Positions 50,269-59,332 of a stretch of DNA of 64,000 nucleotides are shown here, in pieces. The translations under genes and the position numbers were made by a program. The notes beneath the pieces are model-generated. The model saw nothing but the letters and a program-made list of their open reading frames with translations, ran no database searches and was not told the origin of the DNA. This DNA comes from Desulfobaccales bacterium (GTDB lineage: Bacteria > Desulfobacterota > Desulfobaccia > Desulfobaccales > 0-14-0-80-60-11): assembly GCA_037481655.1 (NCBI GenBank), contig JBBFLF010000008.1, positions 60,514 through 124,513 on the forward strand, given 5' to 3'. Every line of letters starts with the position of its first letter. Within the stretch, counting starts at the first letter, position 1.

Positions 50269-52926
50269 TCACTTCCGGCCGCCCTTCTTTTTGCCCGGCG
50301 TGGCCTTCTTCTCCTCCCGCTTCTGCTTCTGGGCCGCCAGCTCGATGACCTTCTCCCGCTTCACCTCCACCCGCTTCACTTCCCGGCGCCAGGAAAAGAC
50401 AATGGGGCTGGCCACAAAGACGGAAGAATAAGTCCCCACCACCACCCCCAGAATCATGGCCAGGGCAAAGTCCTCCAGGACCACCCCGCCGAAGAAATAG
50501 AGGGCCACCACCACCAGAAAGACGGTGAGGGTGGTGACGATGGTGCGGGAGAGCACCTCATTGACGCTCTGGTTGATGATCTCCCCCAACGTGCCCCGGC
50601 GCCGGGCCAGGTTCTCCCGGATGCGGTCAAAGACCACCACTGTGTCGGTGAGGGAGTAGCCGGCAATGGTGAGGAGGGCGGTGACCACCAGCAGGGTGAT
50701 CTCCTTGCCCAGGAAATAAAAGACCCCCAGCACCGCCAGGACGTCGTGGAAGGTGGCCACCGCCGCGGCCACCCCGAAGATGAACTCAAAGCGCCAGGCG
50801 ATGTAGGCGATGATGCCGACGAGCGAAATGACGATGGCGATGATGGCCTTGCGGCGCAGGTCCTTGCTGATGGAGGCCCCGATCTCGGAGGTGCCCGCCA
50901 CCTTGAACTGACTGCCCGGGAAGGCCTGGTTCAGAATGGCGGCCAGCTTGTCCGCCATCTGCCCCACCGTCTCCTCGGAGCGCTTCAACTTCAGCATCAG
51001 CCCCCGGCCGCCCTCCAGGGGCTGGATCTCGGCGTGTCCCCAGCCCTCCTTGTCCAGCACCTGGCGGATCTCCCCGATGCTGTGGGCCTTGGCCGCCTCA
51101 AACTGCACCATGGCGCCCCCGGCGAACTCCACCCCCAGGTTGCCTGCGCCCCGGCTGTATTGCACGAAGGCCAGAAGCCCCATGAGGGCCAGGACCCCGG
51201 AAAGGACATAGGCATAGCGCCGCCAGGCGATGTAATCCAGATTCGGCTTCTCGAACATCTGCCGGAAGCGCAGGGCGCTGAGCCAGCGCTTCAGGAGGCA
51301 GTACTCATACACCGCCCGGGTGCCGTAGAGCGCCGTGAAGAGGTTCAGGGTCACGCCCAACGACAGAGTGACGGCAAAGCCCTTGATGGGGCCGGTGCCG
51401 AAGAGGAAGAGCACCAAAGCGGTGATCAGCGTGGTGACGTGGGAGTCGATGATGGTCCAGAAGGCCTTGTCGTAGCCCCCGTCTATCCCCGATTTCAGGG
51501 GCTTGCCGGCGGCAAACTCCTCCCGCATGCGCTCATAGATGAGCACGTTGGAATCCACCGCCATGCCCACCGACAGGATGATGCCGGCAATGCCGGGGAG
51601 GGTGAGGGTGGCGTTGAGGAGGGAGAGGCAGCCCAGAAGCATGATAACGTTGAGGATGAGGGCGTAGTCCGCCACCACCCCGGAAAAGCCGTAGTAAAAA
51701 ATCATGAAGGCCACTACCAGCACGGTGCCGATGAGACCGGAGATGATGCCCTTGCGGATGGAGTCCGCCCCCAGGGTGGGCCCCACGGTAATGTTCTGGA
51801 CGATCTTGACGCTGGCCGGCAGCGCCCCGGCCCTAAGCACAATGGCCAGGTCGTGGGCCTCCTCGGCGGTGTAAGAGCCGGTGATCTGAGCCTTGCCGCC
51901 GGCGATGCGCTCCTGGATCACCGGAGCGGAGCGCACCACGTCGTCCAGGATGATGGCCAGGCGCTTCTTGACGTTTTCCCCGGTGATGCGGGCGAACTGC
52001 TCCGCGCCCCGGCGGTTGAAGTCCACGGACACATAGGGCTCGTTATAGTCGCCGATACGCACCGCGGCGTTTTTCACCGCGTCGCCGGTGAGGAGAACCT
52101 TTTTCTTCAGGAGGATGGGCACGGTGAGCACCCGGCCGGTCTCCCGGTCCAGGCGCTTTTCCATGTAGACCTCGGTCTCCGGGGGCAGCTTGTCCGCCAA
52201 GGCCCGGTTAAGCTCCTCCCGGGTGTAACCGGGTTTGAGGCGGCCGTCCCTGAGGGCCTTCTCGATGAGCTCCTCCAGATTGATCCCGGCGGTGTCATCC
52301 ACCAGCTTGAATTCCAGCTGCGCCGTCTGGCCGATGAGGTCCATGGCCCGCTGGGGATCCTGGATGCCCGGGAGCTGCACCACGATCTGGTCGGTGCCCT
52401 GGCGCACGATGACCGGCTCCGCCACCCCGAACTGGTCAATGCGGTTCCGGAGCACCTCCAGGCTCTGGGCCAAGGTGCGCTCGCTCAACTGGGCCACTTC
52501 CGAGGGTTTCAGCTTCAGAGTATAGCGCAGGGCACCGTCCTGGCGCTCAGGCGGGTCCGCCTCCACCTGGGGGAACTCTTCTTTGAGGAGCCGCCCGAAG
52601 GCCCCCTGGTCGTCCCGGTTGAGCAGGGTCACCGGCAGGGTCTGCTTGGCGGCTTCCCCCACCCGGAGAGCCAGATTGCGGCGCTCCGCCAGCTCGTTGA
52701 GATCCGTGGCCAGCCGGTTGAGGGCGTTGTTCACCGCCTGGTCCAGGTCCACCTCCAGGACCAGGTGCATACCGCCCTTGAGATCCAGCCCCAGATTGAG
52801 CCCCCGACTGATGTGCTTGGTGAACCACTGAGGCAAAGGAACGGGGAACGAGGGCAGAATGAGGAGGATGGAGAGGGCAGTGAGAAAAAACAAAAAGAGA
52901 AATTTCAGGCGGACGGTGCGCAGCAT
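50269..52926 (-). CDS. secDF: Protein translocase SecD-SecF fusion
   Basis: The ATG at 52926 follows AAGGAG and gives 885 residues. The SecD half has one N-terminal helix (GLDLKGGMHLVLEVD follows), the P1 periplasmic domain and five helices with GMAVDSNVLIYERMREE. The SecF half starts around NLDYIAWRRYAYVLSG, with GVEFAGGAMVQF and DTVVVFDRIRENL. It uses the proton gradient to pull proteins out of SecYEG. SecD and SecF are separate genes in many relatives; here they are fused. The C-terminus is strongly basic. YajC is not adjacent. Confidence 0.95.
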   Translation of the reverse strand: MLRTVRLKFLFLFFLTALSILLILPSFPVPLPQWFTKHISRGLNLGLDLKGGMHLVLEVDLDQAVNNALNRLATDLNELAERRNLALRVGEAAKQTLPVTLLNRDDQGAFGRLLKEEFPQVEADPPERQDGALRYTLKLKPSEVAQLSERTLAQSLEVLRNRIDQFGVAEPVIVRQGTDQIVVQLPGIQDPQRAMDLIGQTAQLEFKLVDDTAGINLEELIEKALRDGRLKPGYTREELNRALADKLPPETEVYMEKRLDRETGRVLTVPILLKKKVLLTGDAVKNAAVRIGDYNEPYVSVDFNRRGAEQFARITGENVKKRLAIILDDVVRSAPVIQERIAGGKAQITGSYTAEEAHDLAIVLRAGALPASVKIVQNITVGPTLGADSIRKGIISGLIGTVLVVAFMIFYYGFSGVVADYALILNVIMLLGCLSLLNATLTLPGIAGIILSVGMAVDSNVLIYERMREEFAAGKPLKSGIDGGYDKAFWTIIDSHVTTLITALVLFLFGTGPIKGFAVTLSLGVTLNLFTALYGTRAVYEYCLLKRWLSALRFRQMFEKPNLDYIAWRRYAYVLSGVLALMGLLAFVQYSRGAGNLGVEFAGGAMVQFEAAKAHSIGEIRQVLDKEGWGHAEIQPLEGGRGLMLKLKRSEETVGQMADKLAAILNQAFPGSQFKVAGTSEIGASISKDLRRKAIIAIVISLVGIIAYIAWRFEFIFGVAAAVATFHDVLAVLGVFYFLGKEITLLVVTALLTIAGYSLTDTVVVFDRIRENLARRRGTLGEIINQSVNEVLSRTIVTTLTVFLVVVALYFFGGVVLEDFALAMILGVVVGTYSSVFVASPIVFSWRREVKRVEVKREKVIELAAQKQKREEKKATPGKKKGGRK

Positions 52927-53079
52927 CAAAGCTTCTCCTTCAGGCCGGAGGGTTTGACCGCCGGCCCGGAGTCCGGGATTTCCCCGGGCAGAAATCGTCA
53001 AGTAACCTTATAAAAGATGGGGGGGAGTGTCAAGGTGCGGGGGAGACAGCCGAAGCTGGCCTTGCTGACCGGCCCGGAT

Positions 53080-53085
53080 TATAAT
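53080..53085 (+). promoter_or_regulatory. -10 element between secDF and the 65-aa gene
   Basis: A perfect TATAAT inside a near-symmetric ATTATAAT, so it could serve either strand. The best -35 on the plus strand (TGGCCT, 17 nt upstream) is weak. It lies about 120 nt before the 65-aa gene and 155 nt before secDF. Confidence 0.35.
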
Positions 53086-53202
53086 ACAAACTTGAACAAG
53101 GGGACTTGCAGAGACAGAGCCGAACTCCCCTTCCCCTTTTTCCCTCTTCTCTGGGAAAGGCGGGATAATCCCCAATTATCCATCTTGTCCAGGAGTATCA
53201 CC

Positions 53203-53400
53203 ATGCGGGAACAGGCGGCCAAGTTGGCTCAGGCTACCCGGGATCTCGTGTCCTACATCGAAAACAATCAGGTGTATGACAGGCTGGCGGACTGCGGCTG
53301 CGGGCTTTATGACTCTTATCGCACTGATGCCTTTGAGGCGGTCCTTACCGCGGCCAAAACGGCCCTGCAGGAATTGGAGGCGTTGCTGGCGCAAGGCTGA
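53203..53400 (+). CDS. Small helical protein of unknown function (65 aa)
   Basis: A 65-residue, mainly helical protein from the ATG at 53203 (AGGAG 8 nt upstream). The centre holds a C-G-C-G pair (DRLADCGCGLYDSYR), which might bind a metal. The longer ORF from 53017 has no ribosome-binding site. It lies divergent from secDF. No family recognised. Confidence 0.65.
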   Translation: MREQAAKLAQATRDLVSYIENNQVYDRLADCGCGLYDSYRTDAFEAVLTAAKTALQELEALLAQG

Positions 53401-54006
53401 CGCGTCCGGTCCCGGGGAGGCCCGGGGTATATCCTCAAGGAAAGGGCCCCCCTTTTCCCCGGGCACAAGGCGCCCTTTTCCCGGGCCGGGAGCAGGGGGC
53501 ACTTTCAACCATCAGCCTGGAGGGCAAGGGGGTCTCCCCTTCCCGCCGCCGGGTAATCCCCCGGCCACCTTCGGGCAACCGGGAACGTGGATCCATGTTC
53601 CTGGCAGGCTCCTGAACCGCCTGAAACGGTGGCCGGACCGGAGGCTCGTCATCCGGCTCCGGGCCGATGACCTCAAGGGGCCTCCCTTTCCGGTGCCAGG
53701 CCCGGAAGGCCCGAGCATAGCTATCCGCGGAGCCCCTCACGGAACCTCAAGTCCGCCACGCCCCGCAATGATCAGCCCGTCTCCATCCCCTGCCCACGGC
53801 GGTGGCACTGCCCATATCCATCACGGGATCGCCACCACCCTCTCCATTCCCAGCCCACGGCGGCCGCACCCAGATACGCCGCTTCTCCTGGCAGTATCTG
53901 TCCCTCATTTCCCGCCTGTGAGGGCTGCACGGCAAGCCGGCCTGAACCCCTCAGGTTACTAGCCTTCTTGACGACTCTCCCTTCGGTTATCCGGCGATTT
54001 CTCTTG
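53401..54006. other. Gene-free GC-rich region
   Basis: About 600 bp in which I find no supportable gene. Apparent ORFs are proline/arginine-rich and low quality. There are short imperfect direct repeats (CCTTTTCCCCGGGC and CCTTTTCCCGGGCC near 53453 and 53475; TCCATCCCCTGCCCACGGCGG and TCCATTCCCAGCCCACGGCGG near 53782 and 53844). It may be decayed sequence or hold an unrecognised RNA. Confidence 0.5.
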
Positions 54007-54216
54007 TCAGCGGGCGGCCAGCAAGATCAGGGGCCCCAGAACCCCCCAGAGAAAGCCCCCCTGGGCCAGGCCCGCCGCCCCCAGAGCGGCCGCAGCGCAA
54101 CCGGCGCTGAGCGCCGCGTCTTCGGCCAGCTCCGGATGGAGGAACCGGGACAGCCAGAACAGCAGGCTCGCCAGGGCCAGAAAGCCAGTGCAGAGGATCA
54201 GGGCCACCGTCGTCAT
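54007..54216 (-). CDS. Small membrane protein (69 aa)
   Basis: The ATG at 54216 follows GGAGG and gives 69 residues. Two hydrophobic helices (about 3-20 and 37-65) are joined by a short linker (SRFLHPELAEDAAL), so it is a two-helix inner-membrane protein. The upstream extension of the ORF to 54327 lacks a ribosome-binding site. No family recognised. Confidence 0.65.
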   Translation of the reverse strand: MTTVALILCTGFLALASLLFWLSRFLHPELAEDAALSAGCAAAALGAAGLAQGGFLWGVLGPLILLAAR

Positions 54217-54372
54217 GTCAGAGCCTCCGGGCTTTTGCCTCTCCATCGGCCTGACTGACAGAATACTTAAAAAATTTTTTAAAAAAATTCGGGAAGGCCC
54301 TGGATTGTCCCTACCAGAAACCGGCAAAAACCGGTGAAGAAAGAGGGGGCGCAGGCAGGTGACCCCCGCTGG

Positions 54373-55248
54373 TCACCTCCCCGGAGTTACGGCAGGGGAC
54401 CACAGCAGGACAAAACTCCCCTGAGGAACCCCCAAAGCCCCGGCCACCGGGGCGCATTTGGCCTGCAAAAGGAAGAAGAGGCGGGGATCGGGAAGGTGGC
54501 CCAGGGTCTCAAAGTGGCCCATGCCCTTGGCCAGGATAAGCCGGGCCCGGGCATAAAGTTCCCGAAACTCCGGGGAGCACTCCCCAAGAAGGAGGCCCAC
54601 GGTCTGGGCGCCGGTGTCGGCCACCGGGGCCAGGGCCGTGGCCAGGCCCGAGGCCGTGAGGTCCTCCCGGGTGAGGTCATTTTGCACCGGCCCGCCCTTG
54701 ACCACGTAGATGACCTCCCAGCCTAAAGCCCGCAGACCCTGGACGAGGGGCAGGTCGAAATACTGCTCCCCGGCGTTGTCCGCCAGATAGAGCATCAGTC
54801 CCGGGCCCTGGGCCAAGGCCTCCGCGAAGGCCTCCCCGTGCCAGAGGGCAAAATCCGGAGGCTTCATAATTTCTTGGGAGACCTCCGCTTCCGGCCGGAA
54901 AAAATCCAGGGCGTTCCCCAACGCCGCCAAGGTGAGAAGGGCCCCCAGTTCCGCCGGTGGCGGGTTGGGAATCACCTGGCGGGCCAGCCGGGCCAGGAGC
55001 GCCGTCTCCGCCTGCTTGCGGAGCAGGAAGGGATCGGCATTGCCGGTGAGCTCCCGGATGAGCCGGTGAAAGTGGTTGGCGATCAAAGCCGGGATGGCCC
55101 CGGGGCCCATCTCCGCCTCCACGAGGGCCCAGGCGGCCTCATAAGCCCGGCGCCTCAGCTCCGGCTCCGGGGTGGCCAGCGAAACGGTGAGCTCCACCAG
55201 CCGTCGGAGGCAGGGGAGACATTCGGGCTCCAGGTGCATGGGCCTCAT
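54373..55248 (-). CDS. DUF89/ARMT1-family metal-dependent damage-control phosphatase
   Basis: From the ATG at 55248 the protein has 291 residues. The N-terminal ECLPCLRRLVEL (C-x-x-C) and the metal-site motifs LADNAGEQYFDLPL and VVKGGPVQNDLTREDL define the DUF89 family, which dephosphorylates damaged or over-reactive sugar phosphates and related metabolites. The ATG at 55239 is also possible. The longer ORF start at 55404 would overlap the CBS gene. It lies immediately downstream of two CBS-domain genes on the same strand. Confidence 0.85.
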   Translation of the reverse strand: MRPMHLEPECLPCLRRLVELTVSLATPEPELRRRAYEAAWALVEAEMGPGAIPALIANHFHRLIRELTGNADPFLLRKQAETALLARLARQVIPNPPPAELGALLTLAALGNALDFFRPEAEVSQEIMKPPDFALWHGEAFAEALAQGPGLMLYLADNAGEQYFDLPLVQGLRALGWEVIYVVKGGPVQNDLTREDLTASGLATALAPVADTGAQTVGLLLGECSPEFRELYARARLILAKGMGHFETLGHLPDPRLFFLLQAKCAPVAGALGVPQGSFVLLWSPAVTPGR

Positions 55249-55333
55249 GGTTTTCCGGTCAATGGCGGCTGCCTTGGAGAAGTCGGAGGGGAGGTTCGGA
55301 AAAGCAAAGGGTTCTGGTTCCAATTCATTGACT

Positions 55334-56230
55334 TTACAGTCCGCCCACCTTGATGCGGCTGGCGAGACAGGCCCGGCAGGTCCCGGAGCGGAAGCGGGCG
55401 GCATCAGACAGGGACAGCACCCCCACCACCTCCTCGGGCCGCTCCTTATAGACGAAGAGGCGGTGGATGTCGGCGAAAATCATCTGCCGCAGGGCCGTCT
55501 CCAGGGTCTCCTCCTGCTCCACCGCCACCACCGGCTGCTGCATGATCTCCTTGACCGGCGTGTCCGGGGACAGCTCATGGAGATAGGCCAGGATCAGGTC
55601 GGTTTTGGAGACCACCCCCACCGGCCGGCCCTGGGAGCTCCGGATGAGGACCGCCGCCAGCCGCTGGGAGGCCAGGCCCTCCATGACCTCCACTAACCGG
55701 GTATTCTCCGGAAAGGATGCCACCCCCGGGGTCATCACCTCCCGCACCCGCACCTGGTTGGCCAGATCCAGCCCCCTCTCCCCCTTTTTCAGCAGAGTGC
55801 GGCGACAGCGGTGGCAGAAACGATACAGCACGCCCACAATATCCGGGTAAGCGAGCACCCCCACGGCCACTCCCGGGAGCTCCTCTGCCACATACAACCG
55901 GTGCACCCGGCTCTGGCGCATCACCTCCAGGGCGGCGTCCAGGGAGTCCTCCGGCCGGCAGAAGAGAGGCGGCCCCACCATGACGGCCTCCACCGGGGTG
56001 TCCAGGGGCAGCCCGGCGTAGTACGCCCCCATGAGGTCGGTCTTGGACACCACCCCCAAAGCCTGGCGGTCCGGGGCTTCCACCAGCAAAGCGTTCACCT
56101 TGAACTTGATGGTGCTCCGGATGGCGTGGGCCAAGGTGGCCGTCTGCACCAGGCGCACCACCTGCCGGCGCATGGCCTCCCGCACTGTCAGGCCGGTGAG
56201 TACCCCTTTTTGGTCCACCCTCGGGCGCAT
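55334..56230 (-). CDS. Four-CBS-domain protein with Cys pairs
   Basis: A 298-residue protein made of two Bateman modules (CBS repeats at about 15-70, 80-135, 160-215 and 225-280), with typical VREAM, VEAVM, VREVM and VKEIM starts. Between the modules is CHRCRR and at the C-terminus CRACLAS, together a possible four-Cys metal or redox site. CBS modules bind adenosyl nucleotides. It lies between the second CBS gene and DUF89. The target it regulates is unknown. Confidence 0.85.
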   Translation of the reverse strand: MRPRVDQKGVLTGLTVREAMRRQVVRLVQTATLAHAIRSTIKFKVNALLVEAPDRQALGVVSKTDLMGAYYAGLPLDTPVEAVMVGPPLFCRPEDSLDAALEVMRQSRVHRLYVAEELPGVAVGVLAYPDIVGVLYRFCHRCRRTLLKKGERGLDLANQVRVREVMTPGVASFPENTRLVEVMEGLASQRLAAVLIRSSQGRPVGVVSKTDLILAYLHELSPDTPVKEIMQQPVVAVEQEETLETALRQMIFADIHRLFVYKERPEEVVGVLSLSDAARFRSGTCRACLASRIKVGGL

Positions 56231-56307
56231 GACTCAGACTTGCCGGGTTTCAGCGGGCGCAGGCACTTCCCCGGCACCTCGAAAACCCATGTAAGGCACA
56301 TCCCCCC

Positions 56308-56817
56308 TCAGGCCGGATCCACGTCTTCCCAGTCGCCTTCCGGCAGAGCGGCGGTGAGCCGGTCCAGGAGGTATTCAAACACCCGGGACAGATAGACCAT
56401 GCCCAGAATGCGGCCCTGCTCCACCACCGGGAGGCGGCGGACATGTTTTTTCAACATCAGGTCAATGACCCTGAGCAAATGGGTGTCCGGGTCCACGGTG
56501 ATGAGATCGGTGGTCATCACATCCCCCACCCGGAGGGCCGCCGCCTGGCGACAGGTGCGGTCCAGCAAGCCCTCCAGCTCCAGGTCCTGCATCTCCCCCC
56601 AGAGATGGATGTGTTTGGGCCGGATGGCCAGCAGGATATCGTAGAGGGAGAGCATCCCCACCAGCCGGCCCTGGGCGTCCACCACCATCATGCCGAAGAC
56701 CCGCCGGCCGGTGGCCTCGCTGGCCTCCGCCAAGGCCCGGGCCGCCTGGCCCAAAGTGTGCTGGGGCGTGAGGGTGAAAAAGCGGGTCTCCATCACCTCC
56801 CGAGCGGTGTCGGCCAT
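56308..56817 (-). CDS. Two-CBS-domain protein
   Basis: The ATG at 56817 follows AGGAGGTGAAG and gives 169 residues: one Bateman module with CBS 1 (about 5-65) and CBS 2 (about 95-150), e.g. VMETRFFTLTPQHTLGQAA and VMTTDLITVDPDTHLLRVI. The C-terminal tail is acidic. It probably senses adenylate levels and acts on a partner. It is 77 nt upstream of the four-CBS gene in the same direction. Confidence 0.88.
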   Translation of the reverse strand: MADTAREVMETRFFTLTPQHTLGQAARALAEASEATGRRVFGMMVVDAQGRLVGMLSLYDILLAIRPKHIHLWGEMQDLELEGLLDRTCRQAAALRVGDVMTTDLITVDPDTHLLRVIDLMLKKHVRRLPVVEQGRILGMVYLSRVFEYLLDRLTAALPEGDWEDVDPA

Positions 56818-56986
56818 CTTCACCTCCTGCCGGGAAAAACCGGCGTAAATTGTAATAAGTTGTATCACTTCCCTCTCCTGAGGGGCAATGCCGCAGTTTC
56901 AGGAAAATTTTCCCCTGTGGAAATCCTGGCAATAAGAGTGGGCATAAGGGTTGTGGCCGTCAAATCTATCACCGGAGGGGAGCAGA

Positions 56987-57364
56987 ATGAGGCTTTTCTC
57001 CCGCCGGCTCCAAGGACCTGCGCGGCCTGGTCAACGGCTCCACCCCTGCCCCCCCCTGAAGGTGGGGGATTATATCCAGGTCAAGGAGGGCGTCTCCACC
57101 TCCGTCCTCCAGGAACCGGGAGGTCAGCTGGCCGCCCGGGGCGGCACCTGCACCGTGGTCCTCTCCGTCATTCCCGACGGCTCCCACACCGGTTGGAAGG
57201 AGGTCCTGGGCTTCGCCGCCAGCCGCCTCACCCTGGTGGACAGCAAAGGTGGCGACAAGCGGGTGGAGGGAGTGACCCTCAATCACTACGCCACCCCCAT
57301 CGGGATTCCCGGCGGCCCGGTGAACTACGGCCTCTGGGCCACCTCCCCCCGACTGGTGCGCTAA
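56987..57364 (+). pseudogene. Frameshifted remnant of a TadG-type C-terminal domain
   Basis: From PPLKVGDYIQVKEG to the stop, this ORF aligns without gaps to the last 104 residues of the TadG-like protein at 20580-21581, with 64 identities counted by hand. Upstream of PPLKVGD the homology continues in another frame (SKDLRGLVNGS) and breaks at a C8 run near 57049-57056. The N-terminal membrane helix and TadG signature are missing. An ATG at 56987 has a GGAGGGG site, so a short chimeric product could still be made. Confidence 0.75.
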
Positions 57365-57505
57365 ACGGAGCTGACTTGACCACGAGGCCGCACTTCAGCC
57401 GGGGTAATCTATCGGGTGAATACACCGAACCGGATGGCGGGCCGCCACCGGATAACGGTAGCCGGACACTCTTCCTCTTCCTCTCCTCCCCACGGCCTCC
57501 CTCGG

Positions 57506-57532
57506 TTGACTTATGTCCTGATGGGGTATAGC
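57506..57532 (+). promoter_or_regulatory. Putative promoter of pgi
   Basis: TTGACT (57506-57511) and TATAGC (57527-57532) with a short 15-nt spacer, about 50 nt before the pgi start. Confidence 0.35.
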
Positions 57533-57579
57533 ATGCAGGGGTACCGCCCTGACCGGCGCATCACCCCTGCGAGGTGCCC

Positions 57580-59019
57580 ATGGACCGCTATGACGACAGC
57601 GCCTGGACGGCCAAGATGGCCGTGGGCCTGGATTTCAACTATGCCATGGCCGATTTTGTGGCCGAGCACGGCCTCACCTGGGAAGAGCTCACCGCCTTGG
57701 AGTCCCGCATGGCCCAGGTGCGGCAAAACCTGGAGGAGGGCCGCCAAAGCGGCCGCCTGGCCTTTATGGACCTCCCCTATGACCAGACCCTGGTCCGGGA
57801 GATCCAGGCCGTGGCCAAACCTTTGCTGGAATTCCTGTGGGAATTTGTCGTCCTGGGGATCGGGGGCTCCGCCCTGGGGGCCCGGGCCTTACACCAGGCC
57901 CTCTGCCATCCCCAGCACAACCGCCTGCCTCTGGGCCGTCGGGCACACAAACCCTCCCTCTGGGTGCTGGACAACATCGACCCGGACTGGCTCTACGGTA
58001 TCTTAGACGGTCTGGACCTGCGCCGCACCGGCGTCAATGTCATCAGCAAATCCGGCAACACCGCCGAGACCCTGGCCCAGTTCCTCTTTGTCCACCGCAT
58101 GCTGAAAAACCGGGTGGGCGAGGACAAGCTCCGGGAGCGCCTCATCATCACCACCGACCCGGAAAAGGGGCCGCTGCGCCAGCTGGCGCAGAAGGGCGGC
58201 TTCCGCTCCCTGCCGGTGCCCCCGGCGGTGGGGGGCCGTTTTTCGGTGCTCTCCGCCGTGGGCCTGTTGCCCGCCCACATGGTGGGCATCAACATCCGGG
58301 AGCTCCTGGCCGGGGCCCGGTTCATGGACCAGCGCCTCAAGGAGCGGGACTTCCTGAAAAACCCCGCCCTGCTCCTGGCCGCCCTGGCCTATCTCTTTGC
58401 CACCCAGAAGAAGCGCCCCATGTTGGTGATCATGCCCTACGCCAGCACCCTGGCGGGCCTGGCGGAGTGGTTCTGCCAGCTCTGGGCCGAAAGCCTGGGA
58501 AAGAAGTACGACCGCGCCGGCCAGGTGGTGGAGGCCGGCAGCACCCCGGTGCGGGCCTTGGGCGTCACCGACCAGCATTCCCAGTTGCAGCTCTACATGG
58601 AAGGCCCCCACGACAAGCTCATCCTCTTCCTTAAGGTGGAGAAATTCCAGCACGATATCCCCTTGCCCCCCCTGGAGATGGGGCTGGAGGAGCTGGAATA
58701 CCTGGAGGGCCGCACCTTAAATGAGCTCCTGGCGGCTGAGTTTGAAGCCACCAGCTTCAATCTCATGAAGGCCGGGCGCCCCAACCTCACCCTCACCCTG
58801 CCGGAGGTCAACGCCTTCACCCTCGGCCAGCTCATCTACCTCCTGGAGGTGGCCACCGTGGCGGCGGGCGAGCTCTTCGGCGTCAACCCCCTGGACCAGC
58901 CGGGGGTGGAGGGCGGCAAGCGCACCACCTTCGGGCTCATGGGTCGGCCGGGATTTGAAAGCTACCGGGAGGAGATCCGCCACTATAAACCCAAGCAGGT
59001 GAAATACACCGCCAACTGA
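57580..59019 (+). CDS. pgi: Glucose-6-phosphate isomerase
   Basis: The ATG at 57580 follows GCGAGG and gives 479 residues. The SIS-type phosphate-binding region is VVLGIGGSALGARAL, with VISKSGNTAETLAQF in the first domain and SVLSAVGLLPAHMVG following. The C-terminal active-site region includes the TDQHSQLQLYMEGP stretch. It interconverts glucose-6-phosphate and fructose-6-phosphate. It is shorter than the enterobacterial enzyme but usual for this group. It stands alone, with a hairpin 75 nt downstream. Confidence 0.96.
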   Translation: MDRYDDSAWTAKMAVGLDFNYAMADFVAEHGLTWEELTALESRMAQVRQNLEEGRQSGRLAFMDLPYDQTLVREIQAVAKPLLEFLWEFVVLGIGGSALGARALHQALCHPQHNRLPLGRRAHKPSLWVLDNIDPDWLYGILDGLDLRRTGVNVISKSGNTAETLAQFLFVHRMLKNRVGEDKLRERLIITTDPEKGPLRQLAQKGGFRSLPVPPAVGGRFSVLSAVGLLPAHMVGINIRELLAGARFMDQRLKERDFLKNPALLLAALAYLFATQKKRPMLVIMPYASTLAGLAEWFCQLWAESLGKKYDRAGQVVEAGSTPVRALGVTDQHSQLQLYMEGPHDKLILFLKVEKFQHDIPLPPLEMGLEELEYLEGRTLNELLAAEFEATSFNLMKAGRPNLTLTLPEVNAFTLGQLIYLLEVATVAAGELFGVNPLDQPGVEGGKRTTFGLMGRPGFESYREEIRHYKPKQVKYTAN

Positions 59020-59094
59020 AGGGGAAACTTCCGGCGCACCTGACGGCCCGGTCCTGGGCGTGAAAGGGTCAGTGAACGTTTTTTCCGAGGGGAG

Positions 59095-59120
59095 AAAGGG
59101 GGGATAAACTTCCCCCCTTT
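59095..59120 (+). terminator. Hairpin downstream of pgi
   Basis: A perfect 9-bp inverted repeat (AAAGGGGGG / CCCCCCTTT, loop ataaactt). The 3' T run is only three bases, so it is a weak intrinsic terminator. The rest of 59020-59332 shows nothing I can name. Confidence 0.45.
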
Positions 59121-59332
59121 CAGGCTCCCCTCCCACCGCCCCTCTCATTGTGGCTAAACGAGCCAGGGCTTCCTTTTGCCCTGCCTTTTTCCCCGCCCTG
59201 ACCCGGCGGGGCGATTTTTGCCCTGGTTCCCGTCCCTTGCCTGCCTTTTCTCCCTTTCTCATGGTAAAATAAGATGAAATCCTCCCCGGCGTCGCAGGGG
59301 GACCCGGACCCGACGCCGCCCGGCAGTGTGAG

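Noticed and set aside
53276..53962. 228-codon ORF in the gene-free region
   Set aside because: Pro/Arg/Gly-rich, starts inside the 65-aa gene in another frame, no ribosome-binding site or domain.
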